Assembly: GCA_944319945.1 (NCBI GenBank)
Contig: CALUFN010000017.1
Coordinates: 1-47,522 of the forward strand
Reading direction: 5' to 3'
DNA: 47,522 bases
From: an uncultured Prevotella sp.
GTDB lineage: Bacteria > Bacteroidota > Bacteroidia > Bacteroidales > Bacteroidaceae
Of the stretch, positions 23,730 through 32,587 are shown piece after piece; position 1 is the stretch's first letter; the number at the start of each line of letters is the position of its first letter. The position numbers and the translations under genes are program-made. Under the pieces are notes generated by a model. It saw only the letters and a list, made by a program, of their open reading frames with translations, was not told where the DNA came from and ran no database searches.

Positions 23730-23790
23730 AAGCGAAGAGCGAAGAATCCGGTTTCCTTGATTTATAACATGGATTTTTCGCTCTTCGCTT
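23730..23790 (-). terminator. terminator of the malic enzyme gene
   Basis: A 20-base stem (23730-23749 with 23771-23790, one mismatch) 17 bases past the stop at 23808. The words AAGCGAAGAGCGAAGAATCC are those of the hairpins near 21560 and 32440. Confidence 0.75.
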
Positions 23791-23807
23791 AAAACTTGCT
23801 TGAAACC

Positions 23808-26099
23808 TTATTTCCTGTGGTTCTTTATTTTCTGCACGTATGCGTCTATCACGGCTACTGCTGTAATGTTCACCACGTCACGCACGGAGCACTCGAAGTC
23901 GGTGAAGTGTATAGGCTTGTTGAGTCCCATTTGGATCGGTCCTATTATTTCGGCTCCGGGGTTAAGTGCCTGCAGCAACTTGTACGAACTGTTGGCGCTC
24001 GACAGGTTGGGGAACACGAGAGTGTTAACCTCCTTGCCTTTCAGTCTGGTGAACGGATATTTGGCGTCGCGCAGCTTAGCGTCGAGGGCGAAGTTTACCT
24101 GCATTTCGCCGTCGATGGCCAAGTCGGGGTAGCGTTGCTGCATCTCTTCTACGGCCGCGTGTACTTGTGCCGGGTTGCCGGCTTCGTCGGTGCCGAAGTT
24201 CGAGTAGCTTATCATGGCCATGTGAGGCTCGTCGTTGAAGAATCTTACGGTCTTGGCCGATAGCCGTGCTATGTCAACCAGTACGTCCTTGTCAGGCAGG
24301 CGGTTGATCAGCGTGTCGGCTATGTATATCACGCCTTTCTTAGTGTTGAGCAGGTGCATCGTGGCGAAGTGGCCGTATCCGGGCTGTATGCCTATCACCT
24401 CTTTTGCCACCTTTATCGTGTTGGAATATTTCGTGTAGAGTCCGGTAATGAAGGCGTCGGCGTCGCCGGTCTCCACCATCATCATGCCGAAATAGTTGCG
24501 CTCGAACATCTTGTCGTTGGCTTCCTGAAAGGTGTAGCCCTGACGCTTGCGCTTTTCCGTCAGTATGCGGGCGTAGCGTTCGCGGCGGTCGTTCTCGCGG
24601 TCGTGGCGCAGGTTTACTATCTCTATTCCGTCAAGACTCAGGTCGAGTTCTTTTGCCAGCTTGGCTATGCGCTCGTCGTTGCCTAGAAGTATCGGGTGGC
24701 AGATGCCTTCGTTCTTGGCTTGTACGGCGGCCTTGAGCATGGTCGGGTGGATGGCCTCAGCGAATACCACGCGCTGCGGATGCTTGCGGGCGGTGTCGTA
24801 GAGGTTTTGTGTCAGCTTCGTTTCCTGTCCGAGCATCTCTCGCAGACGGTTCTTGTATGCGTCCCAGTCGGTTATCGTCTTGCGGGCTACGCCGCTCTCT
24901 ATCGCCGCTTTTGCCACGGCTGCCGACACTTCGGTTATGAGGCGCGGGTCTACTGGTTTGGGTATGAAGTATGTCGGACCGAACGTAAGGTTGTTTACCT
25001 GGTATGCGTCGTTGACTACGTCTGGCACGGGCTGCTTAGCCAAGTCGGCTATTGCTCCTACGGCAGCCATCTTCATCTCCTCGTTGATTGCCGTGGCATG
25101 CACGTCGAGTGCGCCGCGGAAGATGTATGGGAATCCTATTACGTTGTTAATTTGGTTTGGATAGTCAGACCTTCCGGTGCTCATCAGCACGTCTGGGCGG
25201 CTGTCCATAGCGTCTTCGTATGATATCTCGGGCACGGGATTGGCCAAAGCGAACACTATCGGCTTGTCGGCCATCGAGCGTACCATGTCTTGAGTAAGCA
25301 CGTTGCCTTTAGACAAGCCTACGAACACGTCGGCACCTTTTACGGCTTCTGCCAGCGTGTGTATGTCGCGGCGGCTGGTGGCGAAGAGGCGTTTCTGCTC
25401 GGTCAGGTTGTCGCGGTCGTCGGTTATCACTCCTTTAGAGTCGAGCATTACGATGTTCTCCTTCTTTGCGCCGAGGGCTATGTAGAGCTTGGTGCATGAT
25501 ATGGCGGCGGCTCCTGCGCCGTTGACCACTATCTTTACGTCGGCTATGTTCTTGCCGGCCACTTCGAGGGCGTTTTTCAGTCCGGCGGCCGATATTATGG
25601 CCGTGCCGTGCTGGTCGTCGTGCATCACCGGTATGTCGAGCGTGCGCTTCAGCCGCTCTTCGATGTAGAAGCATTCGGGAGCCTTGATGTCTTCAAGGTT
25701 GATGCCGCCGAACGTTGGGGCGATGCGCTCAACGGCCTCGCAGAATTTCTCAGGGTCTTTCTCGTCTACCTCGATGTCGAACACGTCGATGCCTCCGTAT
25801 ATCTTGAAGAGCAAGCCCTTGCCTTCCATTACGGGCTTGCCGCTCATGGCGCCTATGTCGCCGAGACCGAGCACGGCCGTGCCGTTGCTTATCACGGCTA
25901 CGAGATTGCCTTTGTCGGTGTACTTGTAGGCGTCGTCGGGGCTTTTCTGTATTTCAAGGCAGGGGAATGCTACGCCCGGTGAGTAGGCGAGGCTGAGGTC
26001 GGTCTGTGTGCTGTAAGGCTTTGTCGGTTTTACTTCGATTTTTCCGGGTTTGCCGCTTTGGTGATATTCCAGTGCGGCTTCTTTTGTGATATTGACCAT
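23808..26099 (-). CDS. maeB: NADP-dependent malic enzyme with phosphotransacetylase-like domain
   Basis: 763 residues, MaeB type. The N-terminal domain (about 1-420) converts malate to pyruvate and CO2 with NADP; visible are YSPGVAFPC, the catalytic-region [24 protein letters not shown], and the Rossmann motif [15 protein letters not shown]. The C-terminal domain (about 430-763) resembles phosphate acetyltransferase, with [12 protein letters not shown] and the closing [17 protein letters not shown]; in MaeB it is thought to be regulatory, binding acetyl-CoA-type effectors. It links C4 acids to pyruvate and NADPH supply in an anaerobic fermenter. A good promoter sits about 75 bases upstream. 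Confidence 0.95.
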   Translation of the reverse strand: MVNITKEAALEYHQSGKPGKIEVKPTKPYSTQTDLSLAYSPGVAFPCLEIQKSPDDAYKYTDKGNLVAVISNGTAVLGLGDIGAMSGKPVMEGKGLLFKIYGGIDVFDIEVDEKDPEKFCEAVERIAPTFGGINLEDIKAPECFYIEERLKRTLDIPVMHDDQHGTAIISAAGLKNALEVAGKNIADVKIVVNGAGAAAISCTKLYIALGAKKENIVMLDSKGVITDDRDNLTEQKRLFATSRRDIHTLAEAVKGADVFVGLSKGNVLTQDMVRSMADKPIVFALANPVPEISYEDAMDSRPDVLMSTGRSDYPNQINNVIGFPYIFRGALDVHATAINEEMKMAAVGAIADLAKQPVPDVVNDAYQVNNLTFGPTYFIPKPVDPRLITEVSAAVAKAAIESGVARKTITDWDAYKNRLREMLGQETKLTQNLYDTARKHPQRVVFAEAIHPTMLKAAVQAKNEGICHPILLGNDERIAKLAKELDLSLDGIEIVNLRHDRENDRRERYARILTEKRKRQGYTFQEANDKMFERNYFGMMMVETGDADAFITGLYTKYSNTIKVAKEVIGIQPGYGHFATMHLLNTKKGVIYIADTLINRLPDKDVLVDIARLSAKTVRFFNDEPHMAMISYSNFGTDEAGNPAQVHAAVEEMQQRYPDLAIDGEMQVNFALDAKLRDAKYPFTRLKGKEVNTLVFPNLSSANSSYKLLQALNPGAEIIGPIQMGLNKPIHFTDFECSVRDVVNITAVAVIDAYVQKIKNHRK

Positions 26100-26173
26100 A
26101 ATTGTTGAATGTTGTTAGTTTAAAGAAGCCGGGGAAGGGCTTTCCCCTTACTTTTTACCTTATAAAACTCTTG

Positions 26174-26181
26174 CAAATATA
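26174..26181 (-). promoter_or_regulatory. -7 element of maeB
   Basis: TATATTTG with CA, giving a leader of about 65 bases that contains a GGGGAAGGGCTTTCCCC hairpin before the ATG at 26099. Confidence 0.7.
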
Positions 26182-26224
26182 AGAAAAATAAATTAGGCCA
26201 AATAGTTTTTTAGAAATTATTTAT

Positions 26225-26232
26225 TAACTTTG
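26225..26232 (+). promoter_or_regulatory. -7 element of the TetR gene, divergent from maeB
   Basis: TAACTTTG with CA, 21 bases before the ATG at 26254. The maeB box is 44 bases to the left, so a regulator bound here could control both directions. Confidence 0.7.
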
Positions 26233-26253
26233 CACATAAATTAAAACTAACAG

Positions 26254-26880
26254 ATGCGCAAATCCGGCAACATGACCGCTTATCGTGAAAGTCTTAAACA
26301 GAAGATTCTCGACACGTCGATGACCCTTTTCAAGGAGAAGGGCATCAAGGCTGTCCGTATGGACGACATAGCCACGGCTATGGCGATATCCAAGCGCACG
26401 CTTTACGAGATTTATTCAAATAAGGAGGATCTGCTGTTCGAGTGCCTGAGGAACGAGAACGAGACATTGACGAGGAAGATAGCCGAATATGCAATGTCTG
26501 CCGAGAACGAGATGGCTGTAGTCGCGTATTTCATAAAGCTGAGGCTTAGGGATTTAGGCTCGATCAATCCGTTGTTCTTCACGGAGATGGAGAAGTACGG
26601 GCGCATATTGGCTTTTTTCAAGCGGAATAGTGAGAAGCAGGCGGCCCGTTCGCAAGAGTTCATGCGCAAGGGCATAGAGCACGGCTTTTTCCGTGACGAC
26701 CTGAATTACGACATAATAAACCGCATGGGTGATGCGGCGATGAATTATGTGATGCGCACCCGTCTTTATGAGAAATACAAGCTGAACGAGATTTTCCATA
26801 CCTTCGTCATAGTGTTTCTCCGTGGATGCTGTACGGAGAAGGGCCTGAAGTATCTTGACGAGTTTATTTCGGAAAACTAA
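26254..26880 (+). CDS. TetR/AcrR-family transcriptional regulator
   Basis: 208 residues. The N-terminal DNA-binding helix-turn-helix is clear: ILDTSMTLFKEKGIKAVRMDDIATAMAISKRTLYEIYSNKEDLL (about residues 18-62). The C-terminal effector and dimer domain is helical and acidic, with no recognisable ligand signature. It lies divergent from maeB with closely spaced promoters, so it may regulate maeB and itself; nothing shows the ligand. An alternative start at Met7 (26272) is possible. A bidirectional terminator follows at once. Confidence 0.9.
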   Translation: MRKSGNMTAYRESLKQKILDTSMTLFKEKGIKAVRMDDIATAMAISKRTLYEIYSNKEDLLFECLRNENETLTRKIAEYAMSAENEMAVVAYFIKLRLRDLGSINPLFFTEMEKYGRILAFFKRNSEKQAARSQEFMRKGIEHGFFRDDLNYDIINRMGDAAMNYVMRTRLYEKYKLNEIFHTFVIVFLRGCCTEKGLKYLDEFISEN

Positions 26881-26885
26881 GAGCA

Positions 26886-26943
26886 TTAAGAGTTAAGAAA
26901 ATCGCCATTGAGTATTATCAATAGCGATTTTCTTAACTCTTAA
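26886..26943. terminator. perfect 20-base hairpin, bidirectional terminator
   Basis: 26886-26905 pairs exactly with 26924-26943, with a further short pairing in the loop. It lies between the convergent TetR gene and the RelA-like gene. Its arms consist of TTAAGAGTTAAG words, shared with 17256-17322 and 36413-36445. Confidence 0.85.
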
Positions 26944-26950
26944 TTCTTAA

Positions 26951-29146
26951 TCATATTCTGATTATTTGTTTTACTCCCTTTACGTTGCGCAGTTTCTTGA
27001 TGAGCTGTTCGAGCCGCGAGGTGTCTTCCACGTTAACTGTAAGATTACCGCTGAAGAGTCCGTCGTGGCTGTCGATGTTGATGTTGCGCATCATAATCTT
27101 TTCCTCTTTTGAGATGATGCTTGTAATGTTGTTCACTATGCCGATGTCGTCGTTGCCGATGATTTTCAGCGTTATCGAATATTGCGAACTTCCCTTGCCG
27201 CTCCATTTCGCCTTAACTATGCGGTAGCCGAAGCGTTTACGCAGTTCGGGGGCGTTTGGGCAGTCTTTGCGGTGAATCTTAATTCCGCCGCTTACGGTAA
27301 CGAATCCGAACACGTCGTCGCCGTAGATTGGGTGGCAGCATTTTGCGAGGCTGTAGTCAACGCCTTTCAGGTTGCGGTCAATCACGAGCACGTCATCGGC
27401 CGAGTGTGCCAGCTCCTCGTTGGGATTCTCATAGCTGAAGCCTTCGGCACTGCGTGACGGCTGCTGTGCCGAAGTATTGTTGCCGTGCTGTCTTAGTTCT
27501 TGGTATTTGTCTATTACTTGGTTTACGTCGAGCGTGCCGTCGGCCATGTGCCGGTAGAAGTCGTTGGCCTCCTTGAATCCCATCTTTTTTATAAGATGTG
27601 ACACCGTGCTTTCCTCAAACTCTATCTTACGGTTCTTCAGCCGTCGTTCAAACATCTCCTTAGCGTATGCGCCGTCTTTCACGGTCTGGTCTTTCAGGGC
27701 CATGCGTATTTTCGATTTTGCCCTGCTTGTCTTCACGATGTTGAGCCATTCCTGCTTTGGCTTCTGCGATGCGGATGTCATTATTTCAACCTGGTCGCCG
27801 TTTTTCAGCGTATAGCGGAACGTGACGGCTTTGCCGCTTATTTTTGCTCCTACGCAGTGGTTGCCTATGTTTGAGTGAATCCGGTAGGCGAAGTCGAGCA
27901 CGGTGGCGCCTTTTGGAAACTTCATCAAGTCTCCCTTAGGGGTGAACACGAACACCTCGTCTTCATACAGGTCCATCTTGAACTGGTCTATCACCTGCAG
28001 GTCGTCCTTGTTCTCAAGGGCGGTGCGTATGCTGTTGAGCCACTCGTCGAGTCCGCTTTCGCCCTTCACGCCCTTGTACCGCCAGTGTGCCGCCAGTCCG
28101 CGTTCGGCTATTTCGTCCATGCGTTCGGTGCGTATCTGCACTTCCACCCATTTGTTTTCAGGTCCGAGCACGGTGATGTGCAGGCTTTCGTATCCGTTAG
28201 ACTTGGGCACGCTGAGCCAGTCGCGCATGCGCTTGGGGTTGGGCTGGTACATGTCGGTTATGATGGCGAACACCTGCCAGCAGTGCACCTTCTCAAGTTC
28301 TTCGGGTGAGTCGAGGATAATGCGTATGGCAAACAGATCGTACACTCCCTCAAAGCCGCACTGCTGCTTTTTCATCTTTTGCCATATACTGTGTATGCTC
28401 TTCGTGCGTCCCTTCATGTGAAACTTGAATCCGGCTTCCTTCAGCTTGCTGTCTATCGGCGCGATGAAACGTTCTATGTAGGCGTCGCGGCTTTTCTTGG
28501 TTGCGTTGAGCTTATCCTTTATCATGTAATAAGCGTCGTGCTCAAGATATTTCAGGCTGAGGTCCTCAAGCTCGCTCTTCAGCTTGTACAGACCGAGCTT
28601 GTGGGCGAGGGGAGCGTAGAGGTAGCTTGCTTCCTCGCTTACTTCCGTCTTGGCTTCTACGTTCTCGGTGTCCCTTATCTGCCGCATTAGGTTCACCCGG
28701 TCGGCAATCATGATTAGTATCACCCTCATGTCTTCGGCGAACGATAGCAGCAGGTTCCTGAAGTTTTCGCTTTCTATTACGGGATTCTTCTTATACAGCT
28801 CTTGTATCTTGCCCAGCCCGTGGATGATGCGTGCCACGCTGTCGCCGAACGCCTCCCTTACGCCGTCGCCGTCTTTCGTCAGCGAATATAGGAGTATGGC
28901 GAGCACGCCGTCGCGTTTCAGCCCTATCTCGTCAACGGCGATGAGAGCCGTCTGCAGGCTTGTGACTATCGGGTTGAGCCCGAACACGTCTCTCTTCACG
29001 CCTCCCGACCTGAGTGCCGCCTTAAGATATTTGAACACGTTGCCGTAGTCGTTGCCGTCAAGCAGCTTGCCGATGCTTGCGCGGAGCTTGTGTGCCAGCG
29101 ATAAGGCTTCGGAGCGTTCTTGCCGTGTGAATATCAGTTCGTCCAT
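26951..29146 (-). CDS. relA: RelA-like (p)ppGpp synthetase with degenerate hydrolase domain
   Basis: 731 residues of a long RelA/SpoT homologue, which makes the stringent-response alarmone from ATP and GDP/GTP. Order: HD-type region (about 40-165), synthetase (about 235-365), TGS (about 395-460), linker with the zinc-finger-like CCHP (near 625), and ACT (about 660-731). In the HD region the paired His-Asp of hydrolases is replaced by Tyr87-Ser88 (LAILLYSLTKDG), although the later Asp149 is kept, so hydrolysis is probably lost. The synthetase has RMRD (306-309) in the place of RxKD, then KSNGYESLH. I read it as synthesis-only. Long leader of about 70 bases. Confidence 0.88.
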   Translation of the reverse strand: MDELIFTRQERSEALSLAHKLRASIGKLLDGNDYGNVFKYLKAALRSGGVKRDVFGLNPIVTSLQTALIAVDEIGLKRDGVLAILLYSLTKDGDGVREAFGDSVARIIHGLGKIQELYKKNPVIESENFRNLLLSFAEDMRVILIMIADRVNLMRQIRDTENVEAKTEVSEEASYLYAPLAHKLGLYKLKSELEDLSLKYLEHDAYYMIKDKLNATKKSRDAYIERFIAPIDSKLKEAGFKFHMKGRTKSIHSIWQKMKKQQCGFEGVYDLFAIRIILDSPEELEKVHCWQVFAIITDMYQPNPKRMRDWLSVPKSNGYESLHITVLGPENKWVEVQIRTERMDEIAERGLAAHWRYKGVKGESGLDEWLNSIRTALENKDDLQVIDQFKMDLYEDEVFVFTPKGDLMKFPKGATVLDFAYRIHSNIGNHCVGAKISGKAVTFRYTLKNGDQVEIMTSASQKPKQEWLNIVKTSRAKSKIRMALKDQTVKDGAYAKEMFERRLKNRKIEFEESTVSHLIKKMGFKEANDFYRHMADGTLDVNQVIDKYQELRQHGNNTSAQQPSRSAEGFSYENPNEELAHSADDVLVIDRNLKGVDYSLAKCCHPIYGDDVFGFVTVSGGIKIHRKDCPNAPELRKRFGYRIVKAKWSGKGSSQYSITLKIIGNDDIGIVNNITSIISKEEKIMMRNINIDSHDGLFSGNLTVNVEDTSRLEQLIKKLRNVKGVKQIIRI

Positions 29147-29221
29147 GTCTGTTGTTATTTACGGTTTTGAGGTTATGCGGTTTTACGGTTCTACCTTTTC
29201 ATCTTTCCTTCTTTCCGTTTG

Positions 29222-29229
29222 CAAACTTA
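29222..29229 (-). promoter_or_regulatory. -7 element of relA
   Basis: TAAGTTTG with CA on the minus strand, about 75 bases before the ATG at 29146; the leader holds the words GGTTATGCGGTTTTACGG. Confidence 0.6.
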
Positions 29230-29346
29230 CTTATTTTTCTTGAAAAACACGGATGGGGCTTACATGAAAATGAAAAAATGTAAGTTTTATTGCATAAAGT
29301 AATAACTTTTTAATGCAGAACGGCGGATATTTTAAATGAAAAGTAT

Positions 29347-29354
29347 TATTTTTG
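29347..29354 (+). promoter_or_regulatory. -7 element of the DUF4301 gene
   Basis: TATTTTTG with CA, consensus match, giving a leader of about 120 bases that ends in repeated ATAACC words. No TTTG at -33. The space 29147-29479 otherwise holds no gene that I can support. Confidence 0.5.
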
Positions 29355-29479
29355 CAGTGAGGTTCTGATGTTATGAGCACTGCGAGACGTTGCCGTTTGT
29401 AAGCCTAATGCCGACAAACCGGGCAACCGTAGCATCCGCATAACCTAAAGACCCGATAACCCCACAACCTTAAAACAAT

Positions 29480-31000
29480 ATGTTATCACAAGAAGACTTA
29501 AAACTGATTGCCCATAAAGGCATCACGGAAGCTCAGGTTGAGACACAGCTTGAGGAGTTGAAACACGGATTCCCGTTCTTACGCATCGAGGCAGCCGCAG
29601 GCATAGGCCGGGGCATCGCCGCCCCGACTGACGACGAGCGCGCGGGCTACATCGAAGCCTGGAACGCGTATAAGGCCTCCGGCGACAAGAAGATAGTGAA
29701 GTTCGTGCCGGCCAGCGGAGCGGCAAGCCGCATGTTTAAGGACATGTTCGCATTCGTAAACGGCGACCACGACATGCCCGAGACGGATTTCGAGAAGAAA
29801 TATTTCGACAACATCACCAAGTTCGCCTTTTACGACGAGCTTAACGCCGCCTGCCTGAAGAACGAGGGAAAAGACATCGCCGCGCTAATGGCCGAGGGCA
29901 AGTATAAAGCCGTAGCGGCCAACATGCTCGAGCCTAAGGGCCTTAACTACGGCCAGTTGCCTAAGGGGCTTCTGCTGTTCCATAAGTATCCCGAAGGCCC
30001 ACGCACGCCGCTCGAGGAGCATCTCGTTGAGGGAGCGCTTTACGCCGCGTCGGGCGGCGAGGCCCGCATACACTTCACCGTGAGCCATGAGCACCGCGAA
30101 CTGTTTAAGAAGAAGGTGGCGGAGAAGTGCGCCGCCTACGCCGAGAAGTACGGCATACGTTACGACGTGACGTTCTCGGAACAGAAGCCGAGCACCGACA
30201 CCATTGCCGCCACGCCCGACGGTGAGCCGTTCCGTAACGACGACGGTACGCTGCTGTTCCGCCCGGGAGGCCACGGCGCGCTGATACAAAACCTTAACGA
30301 CATCGACGCCGACGTCGTGTTCGTTAAGAACATAGACAACGTTGTGCCCGACCGCCTGAAGGCCGACACCGTGGAATACAAGCAGCTGCTGGCCGGCATG
30401 CTTGTCACGCTGCAGGCTAAGGCGTTCGATTATCTCCGCCTGCTCGACACCGGCACCTACACCCACGAGCAGCTGGAGGAGATAATACGTTTCGTGCAAC
30501 GTGACCTGTGCTGCCGCAAGGCCGACGTGAAGCAGCTTGAAGACGCCGAACTCGTGATCTACCTGCACGGCAAGCTCAACCGCCCGATGCGCGTGTGCGG
30601 AGTGGTGAAGAACGTGGGCGAGCCCGGCGGCGGTCCGTTCCTTGCCTACAACCAAGACGGCACGGTAAGTCTGCAGATACTGGAGAGCAGCCAGATAGAC
30701 AAGAGCAACGCCGAATACGTGCGCATGTTTACGGAGGGCACACACTTTAACCCCGTCGACCTCGTGTGCGCCGTCAAGGATTACAAGGGACGTCCGTTTA
30801 ACCTGCCTGACTATGTAGATAAGACCACGGGCTTCATCAGCTCTAAGAGTAAGAACGGCCGCGAGCTTAAGGCGCTCGAGTTGCCCGGCTTATGGAACGG
30901 AGCTATGAGCGACTGGAACACCATGTTCGTAGAAGTGCCGCTCTCTACGTTCAACCCCGTGAAGACCGTCAACGACCTTCTGCGCGAGCAACATCAGTAA
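29480..31000 (+). CDS. DUF4301 protein
   Basis: 506 residues, soluble, no signal peptide. The N-terminus contains a helical start (LKLIAHKGITEAQVETQLEEL) and then the block VKFVPASGAASRMFKDMF, which looks like the phosphate-binding G-x-G-x-A-x-R-x-F/M-K loop of nucleotidyltransferases that make sugar nucleotides. Later blocks include LLFHKYPEGPRTPLEEHLVE, RPGGHGALIQNLNDIDADVVFVKNIDNVV and RVCGVVKNVGEPGGGPF. This is the DUF4301 family, known mainly from Bacteroidetes. The fold resemblance to sugar-nucleotide pyrophosphorylases is my inference; activity is not shown. Very strong codon bias (GAG, AAG, GCC, CTT) suggests high expression. Followed by a strong terminator. Confidence 0.85.
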   Translation: MLSQEDLKLIAHKGITEAQVETQLEELKHGFPFLRIEAAAGIGRGIAAPTDDERAGYIEAWNAYKASGDKKIVKFVPASGAASRMFKDMFAFVNGDHDMPETDFEKKYFDNITKFAFYDELNAACLKNEGKDIAALMAEGKYKAVAANMLEPKGLNYGQLPKGLLLFHKYPEGPRTPLEEHLVEGALYAASGGEARIHFTVSHEHRELFKKKVAEKCAAYAEKYGIRYDVTFSEQKPSTDTIAATPDGEPFRNDDGTLLFRPGGHGALIQNLNDIDADVVFVKNIDNVVPDRLKADTVEYKQLLAGMLVTLQAKAFDYLRLLDTGTYTHEQLEEIIRFVQRDLCCRKADVKQLEDAELVIYLHGKLNRPMRVCGVVKNVGEPGGGPFLAYNQDGTVSLQILESSQIDKSNAEYVRMFTEGTHFNPVDLVCAVKDYKGRPFNLPDYVDKTTGFISSKSKNGRELKALELPGLWNGAMSDWNTMFVEVPLSTFNPVKTVNDLLREQHQ

Positions 31001-31052
31001 AATAGGTCGTGGCCAACGGACCGTCGGCACGTTGGAATAACACGCTGGAATG

Positions 31053-31112
31053 AAATCTTCCGCAAAGCCTGATTGCGAAATTATGGGAATTAGGCTTTGC
31101 GGAAGATTTTTT
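31053..31112 (+). terminator. rho-independent terminator of the DUF4301 gene
   Basis: Perfect 18-base stem (31053-31070 with 31092-31109) running into a T run to 31112. Confidence 0.9.
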
Positions 31113-31363
31113 TGTTTATCTAAAATCAATCATAAGACTCCGGCTTGGTTATGTGCTGATGCCGAGTAGATTGCTTCCGGTTTCGTCAAAGGTGTAACCG
31201 GCTACTATGTCATATTTTCTTGGTTTATAGTTTTGACGGTAAAAAGTCTTTACAAAACTTTTTCGTGAAATAGGATTTTGAATGTTCCTGTATGTTAAAG
31301 CGTCGTTCTTTATTATGCACATCGTTAACTTTTATTTACATACGCAGCGGCTTCTGCTCCTCA

Positions 31364-31473
31364 AAACATGCCGTTTTACGCCATTAAAACGTGCTTTTGT
31401 CAGTCGGAAAAGCGTCTTATTGCAGCCTGAAAGGTGTCCTTTTGCGGTGCGAAAGGCCGTTTTTTGCGTACTG
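31364..31473. repeat. 22-base phased palindromic array, copy C (about 5 degenerate units)
   Basis: Units start near 31364, 31387, 31409, 31430 and 31452 (spacing 21-23). Only the fourth has a clean AAAGGTGTCCTTTTGC; others are AAACGTGCTTTTG, AAAGCGTCTTATTGC and AAAGGCCGTTTTTTGC. The rest of 31113-31734 is AT-rich spacer; a frame of 94 codons at 31282-31566 has repeat-derived composition and no context, so I do not call it. Confidence 0.7.
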
Positions 31474-31734
31474 GTTGGTGCGTCGGTATTGGGCGTTTTA
31501 TGGTTAAATGCGTGTAACATATTGTATGCCAATAAGATATGTGTTGATGCCTTATTCCGGGCTTAAAACTGCTGGAGCGGCTGTCAGTTTGCGGATATTT
31601 GATTCTGAGGGCCTTAACCGACCTGTTAGGCGTGAATAAATTTTTAATAAAAAACTACCTTTCGGCCTGTATCGGCTTGTTTAACATTTAACAACTTTAA
31701 CCCCTTAAAATGTGTTATTCTCGTAATAAAACCG

Positions 31735-31742
31735 TAACTTTG
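31735..31742 (+). promoter_or_regulatory. -7 element of the phosphatidyltransferase gene
   Basis: TAACTTTG with CGCC, 21 bases before the ATG at 31764. An earlier ATG at 31710 is upstream of this box, so it cannot be the start. Confidence 0.75.
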
Positions 31743-31763
31743 CGCCCCGAAAATCTAACGGAA

Positions 31764-32459
31764 ATGGGAAAGGAAAATTCTGAAAGAATACAGACGTCGC
31801 TGCTTAATGCAGCCGAGAAGCGGGCACTGGTGTGGATGGCCGGCAGAATGCCCGCCTGGGTGACGTCGGACATGCTCACGTTCTTGGGAGTAGTTGGGGC
31901 TGCAATCTGCGCCCTCGGATTCATATTGGCCGCTACGGACCGCAACTGGCTGTGGCTGTCGTCGGCAGGGCTTGTGGTAAACTGGTTCGGCGACAGCCTC
32001 GACGGCACGCTGGCACGCGTGCGCAACGCGCAACGCCCCGTGTACGGATTTTTCATAGACCATACGCTCGACGCCGTTACGATATGCATCATGTGCGTAG
32101 GCGCGGGCCTCTCGCCCATGATGAGGCTCGACGTGGCCCTGCTTGTGCTGGCCGGTTACCTGTCGCTCTCTATCTATACGTATATCGGAGCGATACTTAA
32201 GGGCGAGTTCCGCCTCACTTACGGATGCTTCGGCCCTACGGAGTTCCGCTTGGTGGTCATCTTGGTCAACACCCTGTATATGTACGCAGGCTTGGCCGAC
32301 TGCCGCTATCAGCTGCACGGATTCGCCTTCGGCCTGTTCGACGTAGTGAGTCTGGCCGTAGCCGTGCTTCTCTTCGTGTTTTACTTCGCCCAGTTCTTTA
32401 AGGACAAGAAGGTGCTGGCCGAGAAAGACCCTATAAAGAATGTGAAGAGCGAAAAGTGA
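31764..32459 (+). CDS. CDP-alcohol phosphatidyltransferase family protein
   Basis: 231 residues from the ATG at 31764. The signature D-G-x2-A-R-x8-G-x3-D-x3-D is complete: GDSLDGTLARVRNAQRPVYG then FFIDHTLD. These enzymes move a phosphatidyl or related group from a CDP-alcohol to a second alcohol and sit in the inner membrane; five to six hydrophobic segments are visible after residue 35. Which phospholipid is made cannot be read from sequence. The gene stands at the head of a same-strand group; the next gene starts 128 bases downstream behind low-complexity spacer. Confidence 0.88.
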   Translation: MGKENSERIQTSLLNAAEKRALVWMAGRMPAWVTSDMLTFLGVVGAAICALGFILAATDRNWLWLSSAGLVVNWFGDSLDGTLARVRNAQRPVYGFFIDHTLDAVTICIMCVGAGLSPMMRLDVALLVLAGYLSLSIYTYIGAILKGEFRLTYGCFGPTEFRLVVILVNTLYMYAGLADCRYQLHGFAFGLFDVVSLAVAVLLFVFYFAQFFKDKKVLAEKDPIKNVKSEK

Positions 32460-32586
32460 AGAATCAATTATTCACGATTCCCAAGCCTCTCAGAACTCTC
32501 AGCTCTCCCAGCTAAAAAGTGAAGAGTGAAGAATCCGAATGCCGCAAAACCGTACAACCCAGTATAACCTATACAACCGTAAATGT
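32440..32586. repeat. spacer made of recurring word families
   Basis: GAAGAGCGAAAAGTGAAGAATC and GAAGAGTGAAGAATCC stand around 32440-32540, with CTCAGAACTCTCAGCTCTCCCAGC between them and ATAACC/ACAACC words near 32560. The same GAAGAGTGAAGAATC words form hairpin arms near 21550 and 23735. Confidence 0.65.
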
Positions 32587-32587
32587 A

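Noticed and set aside
31282-31566. A 94-codon rightward frame
   Set aside because: Runs through array copy C and AT-rich spacer, has no promoter or initiation context.
31710-31763. First ATG of the phosphatidyltransferase frame
   Set aside because: Lies upstream of the -7 box at 31735-31742, so it is not transcribed; the ATG at 31764 fits.
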